Assembly: GCA_021740915.1 (NCBI GenBank)
Contig: JAIOYW010000002.1
Coordinates: 186,001-250,000 of the forward strand
Direction: 5' to 3'
Origin: Ignavibacteriales bacterium
GTDB taxonomy: Bacteria; Bacteroidota; Ignavibacteria; Ignavibacteriales; Melioribacteraceae
DNA length: 64,000 bases
Part shown: piece after piece, positions 54,020-63,975 of the stretch
How the letters are laid out: each line of letters starts with the position of its first letter
Numbering within the stretch: position 1 is the first letter of the stretch
The notes under the pieces: generated by a model
Database searches by the model: none
Seen by the model: only the letters and a program-made list of their open reading frames with translations
What the model was told of the DNA's origin: nothing
Made by a program: the position numbers and the translations under genes

Positions 54020-54730
54020 TCAAACGTGATCTAATAACATAAAATCTCCGCCGCGGGATATTGTTGATTCCGATAAATCTTTTTCGGAATATTTACAAAT
54101 ATCGATTAGCGGGCACTGAGAACAGACTGGTTTTTGCGGTTTGCAAATACTCCGACCCAGCCTGATTATATTTGTATGAAAGGAATGTGCAGTCCCCTTA
54201 TCAAATTTTACTTTACTGAGAACCTCAAATGATTTGTCGGGAGAACTTGTTTTCACAAGACCAATGCGGTTAAGAATTCTATGTACATGAGTATCCACGG
54301 GACATACTTCTCTGCGGAGTGAAAATAAAAGCAGACAAGATGCGGTTTTTAAGCCGATTCCTTTGATTGAGGTAAATTTTTGCAGTATCTCATCATCTTT
54401 TAGACTATTGAGATAATTTCTCGATACTTGTATTTCCTCAGCGGAAACCGCTGAAACTAAGCTGATAATCGCCATAGACTTTTGTTTAGTCAATCCGGCA
54501 ACTCTTATCAGTTCTTCAATTTCCCGTGGATTAGAACCATTAATATCATTCAGGTCAGGAAAAACTTTCCTTAGATTCAGATATGCTTTGTGTGAGTTTT
54601 TATCGTTGGTATTCTGGCTGAGAATCGTCGCAATCAACATCTCAAGAGGTTCAGGCGGTATCTCCTGTTTGTAGGGAATTCCAAATCTTTCCCTCAGCAA
54701 GGAATCAATGATCTGCACATTTTTGATCAT
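54020..54730 (-). CDS. nth: Endonuclease III (DNA glycosylase/AP lyase)
   Basis: A 236-residue Nth-type protein. Helix-hairpin-helix 'TSIKGIGLKTASCLLLF' with the catalytic lysine in 'GIGLKTA', the catalytic aspartate in 'CPVDTHVHRILNRIG', and the 4Fe-4S motif C-x6-C-x2-C-x5-C ('CKPQKPVCSQCPLIDIC') near the C-terminus. It removes oxidised pyrimidines and nicks abasic sites. The only plausible start, ATG 54730, directly follows the T-run of a hairpin and has no ribosome site, so translation may be weak or the start may be a non-ATG codon. Confidence 0.92.
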   Translation of the reverse strand: MIKNVQIIDSLLRERFGIPYKQEIPPEPLEMLIATILSQNTNDKNSHKAYLNLRKVFPDLNDINGSNPREIEELIRVAGLTKQKSMAIISLVSAVSAEEIQVSRNYLNSLKDDEILQKFTSIKGIGLKTASCLLLFSLRREVCPVDTHVHRILNRIGLVKTSSPDKSFEVLSKVKFDKGTAHSFHTNIIRLGRSICKPQKPVCSQCPLIDICKYSEKDLSESTISRGGDFMLLDHV

Positions 54731-54789
54731 AAAAAACAGGAGCCGAAATGAAAGAAGCTTGTTAAGCCCATTTCATTTCAACCCCCTGT
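54731..54789 (-). terminator. Terminator of the second surface locus, abutting nth
   Basis: ACAGG/CCTGT and GAAATGAA/TTCATTTC arms (separated by a small internal loop) form one hairpin; on the minus strand six T follow, ending at the nth start codon. Confidence 0.55.
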
Positions 54790-54796
54790 GAAAAGC

Positions 54797-55831
54797 TTAA
54801 AAGATCAAGCCAATGTCAAAAAACTGTACGTCTTTCAGTCGTCCAAAATCAGCATAACCATAATTAATAACAACTCTTAAATTATCAGTGAAACCGTATT
54901 TGATTCCTGCGCCGAAAGTGAAATCTTCTTCGGAATTCCGCTTGAACAAGGAACGATAACCACCTCTGATAAAGAACATATCATCGTATGCGATTTCGAG
55001 TCCTGAATTTACATATTCAGTATTATCATTAGGATGAGTTGCGTCAACCGCTGCCAGAACCTTGATAAAACGAGTCTGAATAACAGGCATTGAAAGCCCC
55101 ACCCGAAATGTAAGCGGGATATCGAATTCTTCCATTCTGTAATTGGATGGAATATTGTTTGGTCCGGTATCACCATTATCATTCGGATCAGTATTAAAAT
55201 AAATGTCTCTGCCATCGAGCTGCATCTTTGACCCAAAATTGGAGATTGCGGCACCGATCATTAAATCATTAAACGGCGTCCTGTAAAGGGTTCCAAAATC
55301 AACTGCAAACCCCGAGGATGAACTGTTCCATATTGCTTCCCTGATATACTTTACAGTCATACCGATGGAAAATCTGTCGGTCAGCATTTTGGAAAAACCG
55401 ACTGCAAGGGCAATTGAACCCGCATCCCAAACTCTGCCATCTCCTTCGGGACTTTCTTCAGTTCTGACTTTTTCCTCAGGGACCTGAAAATTAGTCAAAC
55501 TCGCAAAAAGTGTACCGAATTCGCCAAGATTAATGGCTCCGGCAGCATAATCATAGGACATATCAGCAAGCCACTCAGCATGATTAAATGTAAGTTGGAA
55601 TTGACTTGAAGAAGTTGCTATACCTGCAGGATTCCAGTAAACCGAATAGATATCATCTGAAACTGCCGTATAAGCTCCGCCTAATGCCGTTGCACGGGCA
55701 CCTGCTCCAATTTTAAGAAACTGTGCCACAGTTGTGCCAACCTTCGATGTTGCTTCAAATAACTGAGCCTCTGATTTTGAACCAAAGCCCAGAATTAGCA
55801 GGAGCACACAAAATATTCTGATTTCTCTCAT
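54797..55831 (-). CDS. PorV/PorQ-family outer-membrane protein (second copy)
   Basis: A 344-residue barrel protein paralogous to the one at 33768: 'FLKIGAGARATALGGAYTAVSD' and 'YWNPAGI' in the same places, and a final barrel strand 'KDVQFFDIGLIF'. I start it at MREIRIFCVLLLILGFGSK because that gives a clean signal peptide (cut near 'SEAQ'). An in-frame ATG at 55867, 10 bases after the upstream stop and preceded by AAGGGGG, is a good alternative. It is the last gene of the second surface locus. Confidence 0.85.
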   Translation of the reverse strand: MREIRIFCVLLLILGFGSKSEAQLFEATSKVGTTVAQFLKIGAGARATALGGAYTAVSDDIYSVYWNPAGIATSSSQFQLTFNHAEWLADMSYDYAAGAINLGEFGTLFASLTNFQVPEEKVRTEESPEGDGRVWDAGSIALAVGFSKMLTDRFSIGMTVKYIREAIWNSSSSGFAVDFGTLYRTPFNDLMIGAAISNFGSKMQLDGRDIYFNTDPNDNGDTGPNNIPSNYRMEEFDIPLTFRVGLSMPVIQTRFIKVLAAVDATHPNDNTEYVNSGLEIAYDDMFFIRGGYRSLFKRNSEEDFTFGAGIKYGFTDNLRVVINYGYADFGRLKDVQFFDIGLIF

Positions 55832-55877
55832 AAGTTTTTCTCTACCGAAAAAAAGATTATCTGTCATTTTCGCCCCC

Positions 55878-58800
55878 TTATTTAATAATTGCGAATCTGC
55901 CGATTTTTTCACCAACACCGGGGATATCGACATGATAGATATAAACACCGTAAGCTATTCTCTGACCTTCATAAGAAAGCAGATTCCACCTCGCAAAACT
56001 CGAAGCATCTTCTTTGTATATTGTATCAACGAGATCACCAGTTATTGTGTAAATCCTTATAGTACACTGGGGAGGAAGATTCCTGAACTGTAATTCTCTG
56101 TCACCGCGTTTGTCGCTTGTCCTTCCCGGTTCTTCAAATAATGAAAAAGCAACATAAGGATTTGGAACGACATAAATATCACTCAGATTATCTAAAGCAT
56201 TCTGCGGTTTAAATTTGACTGATTGAGTCTCGAAAACATAGACATCGCCAGTCTGAAATGGTTTAAGTGTTTTTACGTGATAAATGTCTCCCTGTTTTGG
56301 AAAAACAGGATTATCATTAATCGAATCAGCCGGAATCCTGAAAACTATTTCATATGATGTAACAGCTCCAGGTTCACCCTGCGGCTGAATAACTATTGAT
56401 TCACCCCAATCCCATCTGCCATTCCCTCGCTTCGCCGGAATCGACTCATTAATCCTTAATGTCGCTTCCACTTCAGTTGGATTTACAAGAAAGACTGAAA
56501 AAGGTGTATTTACATTTGCGTTTAAAAGCGATTTGTAAGTTCCGCCAATATTTGCCCAGTCTCCGGTTGCTGTTGTATCCAAATTTTCCCACCGGATTTC
56601 CCAGTCACCACGGTAATTGATCTTCGAAGTACCAACAGAAGGCGGGAAAGTTGCGAATTCCAAAATACTTACATCGGGATTATTGAACTTGGTATTAATA
56701 GTATCGAGTTCAAGTTTATTATTCTGGGCATATACTTTCATGCCGTCAAATGCGGGATTTCCATCGGTATTATCAACAAGTGTGCTTCCGAAAACCGGAT
56801 AATACCTGTAACTGACCATAAATTCTTCATTTTTAGGCCACGAGCCTGATGACGACGCCCTTATCCTACCAGATACGGTATTTACCTGATATTTGGCAGT
56901 ATCGACTATAGCTCCGCTTGCATCTCTTACGGTAACACTTCCGTCGATAATGTTGCCCTTGCTGAGTGCAACGAATACGGTATCATTTGAGATCACTCTA
57001 TCAGTAACTCCCGTGGAGTCCAGGACATTATAAACAGTATTTTGAGTAAACTCAATTTTGTATAGTTTTTTATCTGGAACTAAAAGATCATCAAGAACTT
57101 TGACATAGACGTCTCCAGTGGAATTACCGACAACCTGATTCGGAACTCCCATCAGTCCGGCTTCGGCATTTACAACGCCAAGTCCTAATGGATTGGGAGT
57201 AACTCCAACCGTGTTTGCATCAAAAGTTAATTCTCCTGTTATCGGATCGCGGAGAATAACTGCCTGGGTTTCACTTGGGGGTAATTCTTTACCTTCCTCG
57301 ATAGAACCATTATCAAAAGCAACAACTGCATAATAGTATGTTACACCATTCGTAACGTCAGTATCAACAAATTCATGGACAAGTCCGGTTTCATCAGCCG
57401 GATCCCCAACATAGTACTTTATTGCTCTGCCCTGATATTCAACCGGATGAAATCCGCCCACATAAACAGCCCGGTCGGCAGAAGGAATAACTTTGTGCCA
57501 TTGTCCTCTCTCGCCGGTTTCAGCGTTAACATATGCATTTGTCAGGAAAGGATTTCCCCTTCCATCGGTTATAGTAACCACATCGGAAAAAGTATAATCC
57601 CTGCTTCTTAAAATTTTGTAGCCGAGAAAATCCTGTTTCCCTGTTAAAGGATCAACAGAAGATTCTGATCTGTCGTCCCAATATATTGTCACTTTTCCAT
57701 CACCCGGAACTGCTGAAACAAGAGGTTTTGCCGGGGGCTGTGCGAAACGGTAGTCAGCTTCGAGAATCCTCGTTGAAGTCTCTGCATTTAAGATCATATC
57801 CTGCAGGTCATTTCCAAAAAGAATACACATTGAAAAACGCTGTGTTTCACCGGGTGCTAAAGCAGATGGACCGGTTCCAAAATTAAATATGTTGTCTCCC
57901 TGCTTCAGGAGAAGTTCCTGTCCTGCAGTATCAACTTTTCCTGCCGATAACCATTCCCACATTAGAGGATCGTTCGCCGGAACGTTAGGATAACTCTGCG
58001 TATAAACTGCAGCATGAAAACTTGTAAGACCTATCTGATCGGATTCAGAAATATCTCGCAGTCCGAACTGGGGCTCACTTCCTGCCCATTTGTAATTTGT
58101 TAGACGCTCCTCATCAAATGGTTCACCAAGATCGTATTTATTATTTCCATCAGTATCCAGATACCAGCCTTGTGTCGGCTTTCCATCGCCTTCGCCATAA
58201 TCAGCTCCGGGATAGTTAGGTGAGTCAGGACCAATACCATCGATACCTACATCATCCCTGTCCTTGCTCCAGTCTCCGTCTTCATCACCTGAATAGCGGA
58301 TTTTGGGAGCGCCATAAATTGCTGTATATTTATCGATATCTGTTATACCGGTATTGAGTGGAAGAACCACTCCATCAATTAAGTCACCAGCGGGATTGAA
58401 AGGAGATTCATCTGTAATACCATCGAAGTCATTATCGAAAAGGTCGTTCCCTTCTGAAGGGGATTCAAGGAATTTCCATGCGAAGTAACCTGTCTTTTTT
58501 CCACCTGAACCCGTCTGATCAGTATCCCATGCATAAACCATGTTTCTTGCCCGCTGAGGAAACTGAACAGTTGACTGAAGTGTGAATCCTTCAGAATTAA
58601 CAAAACCTGCGCGGTCATCAGCATAATCCGAAGCTCCCCCGATATGCGGGTCACCGTGCATACCGAAGTAAACTTCAGGCAGAGTTTTGTCAGAAGCATT
58701 TGTTACCTGATAAACGAGAAATATTATATCTTCAGCAAGCGGGTTATTGAACTGGATTATTCTGCATTCCATATCAAGCCCGATTCCCCTTTTGGAAGAA

Positions 58801-59486
58801 TCACCTGAAAACGGGTAATATGGAAATTCTTTATTAGAATAGTCGTCAACAACGAAATAAACTTCTTCATCAGGGGCTGTTGCCTGATCGCCAAGGAATG
58901 CGGGCCAGATATATTTTTCGGCGCCGGCAGAATACCATCTGTCAGGCCAGGAATCTGGTTTTCCATCACCATTCTCATCCGGGGCATTCAGCCTTGCTAT
59001 CTCGTCCTGATCCGGGTCAACGTAGCCCGATTTTGGCAGCCATCCCCATTTCTCAGTTCTGTCAGGAGAATAATCCCCCTGAAGAGGACTGGAGCGGATA
59101 AATGAATCTGAAACAATCTGATATACTTTTCCGGAGTCGTTGACAACCTCGGCGGCAGCAAGAGGTCCGAATTCAAATCCGTATCCAAGTCCGTTCCACA
59201 CAAGATCAGCTACACCGCCAAGACGATTCGGTTCGCATATTGAACCATAGTTGAAAATTAGTGTCGTAACTTTGTTACCATTAATTATTGATTCTTTGAT
59301 AAGTTTTTGCTCACCGTTAATAACAAACATCTTGGGAGCATACATATCACCGTATATTCTTTTAGCATCTTCTTCTGAAAGCCTTTTCAAATCGATATTT
59401 CCGAATTCGTCATAATAAATCTGCGCATTCGAAATTCCTGAAAAGCCAAATATCAGAAGTGCAATTATTTTAAGATAAATTTTCAT
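55878..59486 (-). CDS. Large secreted FnIII/T9SS surface protein
   Basis: A 1202-residue exported protein with signal peptide (MKIYLKIIALLIFGFSGISNA). The N-terminal half is aromatic- and Asp-rich with calcium-binding-like loops ('DPDQDEIARLNAPDENGDGK' and 'DTDGNNKYDLGE'), a repeat-like 'VYFVVDDYSNKEFPYYPF' block and a conserved 'IGLDMECRIIQFN' segment. A FnIII-like module ('VSAVPGDGKVTIYWDDRSES', then 'GKQDFLGYKILRSRDY') matches the 690-aa protein of the first surface locus. It ends in a T9SS-type domain ('RIYTITGDLVDTIY' to 'GRFAIIK'). No catalytic motif is seen; a displayed calcium-stabilised binding protein is the likely role. Confidence 0.82.
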   Translation of the reverse strand: MKIYLKIIALLIFGFSGISNAQIYYDEFGNIDLKRLSEEDAKRIYGDMYAPKMFVINGEQKLIKESIINGNKVTTLIFNYGSICEPNRLGGVADLVWNGLGYGFEFGPLAAAEVVNDSGKVYQIVSDSFIRSSPLQGDYSPDRTEKWGWLPKSGYVDPDQDEIARLNAPDENGDGKPDSWPDRWYSAGAEKYIWPAFLGDQATAPDEEVYFVVDDYSNKEFPYYPFSGDSSKRGIGLDMECRIIQFNNPLAEDIIFLVYQVTNASDKTLPEVYFGMHGDPHIGGASDYADDRAGFVNSEGFTLQSTVQFPQRARNMVYAWDTDQTGSGGKKTGYFAWKFLESPSEGNDLFDNDFDGITDESPFNPAGDLIDGVVLPLNTGITDIDKYTAIYGAPKIRYSGDEDGDWSKDRDDVGIDGIGPDSPNYPGADYGEGDGKPTQGWYLDTDGNNKYDLGEPFDEERLTNYKWAGSEPQFGLRDISESDQIGLTSFHAAVYTQSYPNVPANDPLMWEWLSAGKVDTAGQELLLKQGDNIFNFGTGPSALAPGETQRFSMCILFGNDLQDMILNAETSTRILEADYRFAQPPAKPLVSAVPGDGKVTIYWDDRSESSVDPLTGKQDFLGYKILRSRDYTFSDVVTITDGRGNPFLTNAYVNAETGERGQWHKVIPSADRAVYVGGFHPVEYQGRAIKYYVGDPADETGLVHEFVDTDVTNGVTYYYAVVAFDNGSIEEGKELPPSETQAVILRDPITGELTFDANTVGVTPNPLGLGVVNAEAGLMGVPNQVVGNSTGDVYVKVLDDLLVPDKKLYKIEFTQNTVYNVLDSTGVTDRVISNDTVFVALSKGNIIDGSVTVRDASGAIVDTAKYQVNTVSGRIRASSSGSWPKNEEFMVSYRYYPVFGSTLVDNTDGNPAFDGMKVYAQNNKLELDTINTKFNNPDVSILEFATFPPSVGTSKINYRGDWEIRWENLDTTATGDWANIGGTYKSLLNANVNTPFSVFLVNPTEVEATLRINESIPAKRGNGRWDWGESIVIQPQGEPGAVTSYEIVFRIPADSINDNPVFPKQGDIYHVKTLKPFQTGDVYVFETQSVKFKPQNALDNLSDIYVVPNPYVAFSLFEEPGRTSDKRGDRELQFRNLPPQCTIRIYTITGDLVDTIYKEDASSFARWNLLSYEGQRIAYGVYIYHVDIPGVGEKIGRFAIIK

Positions 59487-59506
59487 TATTGATAGTCCCT
59501 GATTAC

Positions 59507-62368
59507 TTAATTGAACACTACAGAAAAGCCAACTCTAACCTCACGCGGACGTCCGACATTCTGAGGTCTTTGGGAATAATAGTTGTCAACCTGGCTTAAA
59601 GGAATAAGACCGGGGTCACCATTATTGATCCTGCGTCGGAGATCATCAAACTGATAATCGTTCAGTATCTGCTCAACGTTGGTAAGTGCCCTTCCGCTGC
59701 TTGCGTAAACTGAAACTTCTCTTTCAGTATCGAAAATGTTATCAACCTGCAGAAAAACTGAATATTTGATATTATTCCAGGTGAAATATTTTTCAAATTT
59801 CATATCGATATTCCACTGGGTTGGGCGGCTGGCAGAATTCTGAATAAAAGTTATTGGAACCAGCTGTGCCGGAAGACTCGGTGTGTAAGGTGTGCCGGTC
59901 TGATAATAAGCAACAAAACCAAGCGTCCAGTCATTGGGCTCAATCAGGTTGACTGTTGCATTAATAATATGCTGACGGTCAAAATCGAGCGGGACAAGGA
60001 AAACTTCAGTCTGTTTTCCGGATACTTCGGAGAAAAACAGGTCTTCCTGCGGTGCAGTTCTATTTCCTTCAGCTATCTGGAAAGTATAATCGAGACCCGC
60101 CTGAACCATACTTTCAGTGCTTCTCCTTTTGAAGAGAGAAAGTGTAACACCACGCACATTAGTATAGGCAAGGTTTGTCAGAACACTATACTCTTTCCCG
60201 CGGGAAGTAAATACCGATTGTGTGTAGATATAATTCGTTACATCCTTATAATAACCTGTCAACTCAAGTCTGAGATCATTCGTCAGCCCCTGAAGAAGAC
60301 CCATTTCATACTGAACAGATTTCTGTGGCTCAACATCAGGATTTCCGAAAGATGGAGTTGCTCCGAGCCGTGTAAAGAAATTCGGATTCCTGTAAAGTGA
60401 TGATAAAGACCCATTCTGATAGAAATGTCCGTATGAAAAACGGATAATCCCCTGGTCAGTAATGGGATATGAGACACTGAATCTTGGTGAAAGCATATGT
60501 TTTACAGAAGCTTTTTTAAGATTCTGGAACATGCTCCCTTCGAGTTCAGTTTGATATTCTTCTGACAAATTGTCATTATAATAAGCATTGGGGTTAAAAT
60601 ACTCATACCTTAAACCAAGGTTAAGAATCATAGAACTTGAAAGTTCAATTTTATCTCTCAGGTAGGCAGAAAAAGAGGAAGGTTTCCTTTCATAATAAGT
60701 ATATAATGAAGTGTCTGAAGGAATCCTTCTTATTATCTGTGTTGTGGGATCGAACATATCGAAAGTGCTGAGACTCCCGAAATTACCTTCTGCGTTAGGA
60801 TCAAATTTCCCAATTTCCACGGAGTAAGATTCGACATTCATATCAAAAAATCTGCCTTCAAATCCAAACTTAACTTCATGATTACCGAACAACTGCGCTA
60901 CAAGATCGCCTTTAATTCCTTTGGTTGTTGTCTGACGGAAAAACCTAAGATTGTCGGTACCACCGGTAATAAAAATGGTATTCCCGAGAGTTCTCTCATA
61001 AATTGAGGAAGGAAGATACCGTGGATCATCATAATCTTCGTATAAATAATATTTGCCGTAATTGTCTGTATATGATGCCTGTAATGTATAAAACATATAC
61101 TGACTAACCGTATGAGTAAATTCCAAAGCATTATGATAAGACCTGCTGTAGGACTTACCAAGCGCATCCGGATTGTATTTTGATTCATACGTACCGAGCC
61201 CGCCGCCGCCATTGCTCACTCCGTCTTCGAACACGCTTTCAAATTTCAATTTAAGCGTCGGAGTAAATTTATAACTAAGATTTCCCTGAAGATTGATGTT
61301 TCTAGAGGTATTCAAAGGCACAATATCACCGTCGCCAGTTGGTAATCCGGTAGAATCAGTACCATAGGGATTAAAATAATATGGTGAACTTGAAGATGTA
61401 CCTTTTCTTGGATCGCCGGTCGGAAACTCGGTCACCGTCAGATAAGAATCATATGGATTATAGATTCTGTTACCGTATATGTAACCTTTTGAATTCTCGA
61501 AAACACCGGAAATAAAAAACTTTGCCTGCGGGATTTCAGGAATCTGTCCCCCAAAAGTCAATTCGGTTCTTGCACGGTTCAGCGGATCAATATCATCAAT
61601 ATTATTAAAAAGCGACGTACGTCCCGAAACATAATCACCGCCATAAGCCCTTAGACTAAAAGTATATTTATCACTACCTTCTTTAGTCACATAATTCACA
61701 ATTCCGCTAAGAGCATTTCCATATTCAGCGCTGAATGTGCCTGTTGAGACAGAAACCTCCTGAACTGCATTTGTCGCCAGACCTATCGCTGAATTATTTC
61801 CGTATGGGTCATTAAGCGAAACACCATTAAGTGTATATGCTACTTCGTTCCCATAGCCTCCTCTGAAATGGAGCTGTCCGTCATTTCCAACAGCAACACC
61901 AGCCTGGAGACGTAAAATGTCTGAAATCTGATCGACTGGCAGCTCATCGATCGTTTCTGATGTTATTGATACCGTAGGATTTGTGTTATCCTGTCTTATC
62001 AGGGGATTTCTTTCGCCCTGAACAATAACTGCTGGTAAATTAATAGATCCGGAAGAAAGACTAAAAGCTAATTTAGTTGTGAATCCGGAACTTACTCTCA
62101 CGTCAGTTATTGTCTGTTTCTGGTATCCAACTATTGAAGCAGTCACAGAATACACACCCGGTTTAACATTTAGTATAACAAAATTGCCTTCAAGATCGGT
62201 TGCTGCTCCAAGAGTAGAACCCTCGATCATGACATTTGCAAAAGGAAGAGGTTCCCCAGTTTCTTTTTCAATAACTGTACCGGCAATTTTACCTGTGCTT
62301 CCATATAAACATGTAAAAATGCCGAAGAACAGGATAAGTAAGATCATTCTGGTATTAGAATGGATCAT
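59507..62368 (-). CDS. TonB-dependent outer-membrane receptor with carboxypeptidase-regulatory-like domain (second copy)
   Basis: A 953-residue receptor, paralogous to the one at 34747. It has a signal peptide, a regulatory-like domain (about 25-110, 'GTVIEKETGEPLPFANVMI'), a plug (about 125-235, 'LHFRGGYGNEVAYTLNGVSL') and a barrel ending 'PREVRVGFSVVFN'. A conserved TonB box was not identified. It is the first gene of the second surface locus, with the promoter region shared with the divergent glmM gene. Confidence 0.92.
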   Translation of the reverse strand: MIHSNTRMILLILFFGIFTCLYGSTGKIAGTVIEKETGEPLPFANVMIEGSTLGAATDLEGNFVILNVKPGVYSVTASIVGYQKQTITDVRVSSGFTTKLAFSLSSGSINLPAVIVQGERNPLIRQDNTNPTVSITSETIDELPVDQISDILRLQAGVAVGNDGQLHFRGGYGNEVAYTLNGVSLNDPYGNNSAIGLATNAVQEVSVSTGTFSAEYGNALSGIVNYVTKEGSDKYTFSLRAYGGDYVSGRTSLFNNIDDIDPLNRARTELTFGGQIPEIPQAKFFISGVFENSKGYIYGNRIYNPYDSYLTVTEFPTGDPRKGTSSSSPYYFNPYGTDSTGLPTGDGDIVPLNTSRNINLQGNLSYKFTPTLKLKFESVFEDGVSNGGGGLGTYESKYNPDALGKSYSRSYHNALEFTHTVSQYMFYTLQASYTDNYGKYYLYEDYDDPRYLPSSIYERTLGNTIFITGGTDNLRFFRQTTTKGIKGDLVAQLFGNHEVKFGFEGRFFDMNVESYSVEIGKFDPNAEGNFGSLSTFDMFDPTTQIIRRIPSDTSLYTYYERKPSSFSAYLRDKIELSSSMILNLGLRYEYFNPNAYYNDNLSEEYQTELEGSMFQNLKKASVKHMLSPRFSVSYPITDQGIIRFSYGHFYQNGSLSSLYRNPNFFTRLGATPSFGNPDVEPQKSVQYEMGLLQGLTNDLRLELTGYYKDVTNYIYTQSVFTSRGKEYSVLTNLAYTNVRGVTLSLFKRRSTESMVQAGLDYTFQIAEGNRTAPQEDLFFSEVSGKQTEVFLVPLDFDRQHIINATVNLIEPNDWTLGFVAYYQTGTPYTPSLPAQLVPITFIQNSASRPTQWNIDMKFEKYFTWNNIKYSVFLQVDNIFDTEREVSVYASSGRALTNVEQILNDYQFDDLRRRINNGDPGLIPLSQVDNYYSQRPQNVGRPREVRVGFSVVFN

Positions 62369-62570
62369 AGTACCACCTTGATTAGAATTGAAGATGTTGA
62401 TAATTAAAGATAATTCTTTTAAAAATAGGAATGTGCTAAAGTATTTTCAAACTTATTTTTCTAAATATATAATATTTAACATTTTAAAAGTTTTATACCG
62501 GGATTTTTCTATATTAATTTCATTCAATTTTTATTTTTCAGACATTTAGTGACTTTAAGGAGGAATTTAT
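62369..62570. promoter_or_regulatory. Divergent promoter region between the TonB receptor and glmM
   Basis: A 202-base AT-rich spacer. The strong AAGGAGG ribosome site of glmM lies near 62556-62562. No clear -35/-10 pair was assigned on either side. Confidence 0.5.
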
Positions 62571-63926
62571 ATGCCAACATTGATGGTCAGCGTATCCGGA
62601 ATTAGAGGAATCGTTGGAGATGGTCTTGATCCACACACTCTTGTTAAATATACATCGGCGTATGCAGAATTTATTGGGAAAGGGAAAGTTGTTCTTGGTA
62701 GTGATGGTAGAATTACAGGGACAATGGTAAAGAACATTGTTGCCGGCACATTGTTGGCAAAAGGCCTGGATGTTATAGATATAGGTATCTGCCCAACGCC
62801 GACAGTACTCTATAATGTTAACAAGTTAAATTGTCAGGGAGGAATTCAAATTTCCGCCAGCCACAATCCTAATGAGTGGAATGCACTTAAACTTTTGAAT
62901 TCAAAGGGAGAGTTTATGACTCCGGATGAGAATAAACTTATGTTGAATTTAATTGAGAATGCCCAGAGCTACACTAATTGGGAGAACGTTGGTACGTATT
63001 CGGTCTCGAACGAAGGATTGGATAATCACTTTAAGGATGTGTTATCAATGCAGCACATTAATATTGCAGAGATAAGAAAGCGGAAATTCAGAGTTCTTCT
63101 CGACTGTGTAAATGGGGCAGGGTCATATATTATGCCCCGGCTGCTTGAGGAACTTGGATGCACCGTAATACCCATAAACTGTGAAAAGACCGGTGTTTTC
63201 CCTCGTCTTCCCGAGCCATTGCCTGAGAATCTTGTTGACACAATAAAAGCGGTTCGCGAGAATAATGTTGATATAGGCATCGTTGTTGACCCGGATGTTG
63301 ACAGACTAGTTCTTCTTACAGAAACAGGAGAGCCGTTCAGTGAGGAAAACACCATTACACAGGCCGTAAGATTTGTCCTTGGAAAAAATCCCGGAAATAT
63401 CGTTGTTAACCTTTCGACAACACGTGCTGTTGAGGATGTGGCAAAATCTTTCAGGTGCGAAGTTTTCAGATCGCCTGTTGGTGAGGCAAACGTCGTAGTA
63501 AAAATGAAAGAAGTTGATGCAGTAATAGGCGGCGAGGGCAGCGGCGGAGTAATTTATCCTGCACTCCATTATGGCAGGGATGCTCTGGTGGGTACAGTGA
63601 TCACCCTCCAGCATCTACTTGAATTCGGGGGAAAAATGTCGGAATTAAAACAGGCGCTCCCTCAATATTATATTGCAAAAAGTAAAATTAATGTGAGTGG
63701 TATCGATCCTGATGAAGTTCTTGAAAAACTTAAAGCAGTTTATAAATCAGGAATAATTAATACTGATGATGGGCTTAGAATAGATTTTCCTGACCATTGG
63801 GTCCATTTCCGCAAATCGAACACTGAACCAATAATCCGCTGCATCGCTGAAGCTGCAACAATTGAACTTGCTGAGGAATATATTTCAAAATATTTTGCGG
63901 AAGTACAGAAACTCGTGAAGAACTAA
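62571..63926 (+). CDS. glmM: Phosphoglucosamine mutase / phosphomannomutase
   Basis: A 451-residue alpha-D-phosphohexomutase. 'SVSGIRGIVGDGLDP' at the N-terminus, the phosphoserine loop 'GIQISASHNPNEWNALKLL', the metal loop 'DPDVDRLVLLT' and the C-terminal phosphate-binding 'FRKSNTEPIIRCIAEA' are intact. In Bacteroidota/Chlorobi such proteins are usually annotated GlmM, converting glucosamine-6-phosphate to glucosamine-1-phosphate for cell-wall UDP-GlcNAc; phosphomannomutase activity is a possible alternative. AAGGAGG precedes the ATG. A terminator follows. Confidence 0.88.
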   Translation: MPTLMVSVSGIRGIVGDGLDPHTLVKYTSAYAEFIGKGKVVLGSDGRITGTMVKNIVAGTLLAKGLDVIDIGICPTPTVLYNVNKLNCQGGIQISASHNPNEWNALKLLNSKGEFMTPDENKLMLNLIENAQSYTNWENVGTYSVSNEGLDNHFKDVLSMQHINIAEIRKRKFRVLLDCVNGAGSYIMPRLLEELGCTVIPINCEKTGVFPRLPEPLPENLVDTIKAVRENNVDIGIVVDPDVDRLVLLTETGEPFSEENTITQAVRFVLGKNPGNIVVNLSTTRAVEDVAKSFRCEVFRSPVGEANVVVKMKEVDAVIGGEGSGGVIYPALHYGRDALVGTVITLQHLLEFGGKMSELKQALPQYYIAKSKINVSGIDPDEVLEKLKAVYKSGIINTDDGLRIDFPDHWVHFRKSNTEPIIRCIAEAATIELAEEYISKYFAEVQKLVKN

Positions 63927-63940
63927 AACAAAGAATTAAA

Positions 63941-63975
63941 AGAAGCCACTTAATTCAGGTGGCTTCTTTTTTTGA
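63941..63975 (+). terminator. Rho-independent terminator of glmM
   Basis: AAGAAGCCAC and GTGGCTTCTT arms (10 bp, perfect) with a 9-base loop are followed by a run of T, 14 bases beyond the stop. Confidence 0.93.
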
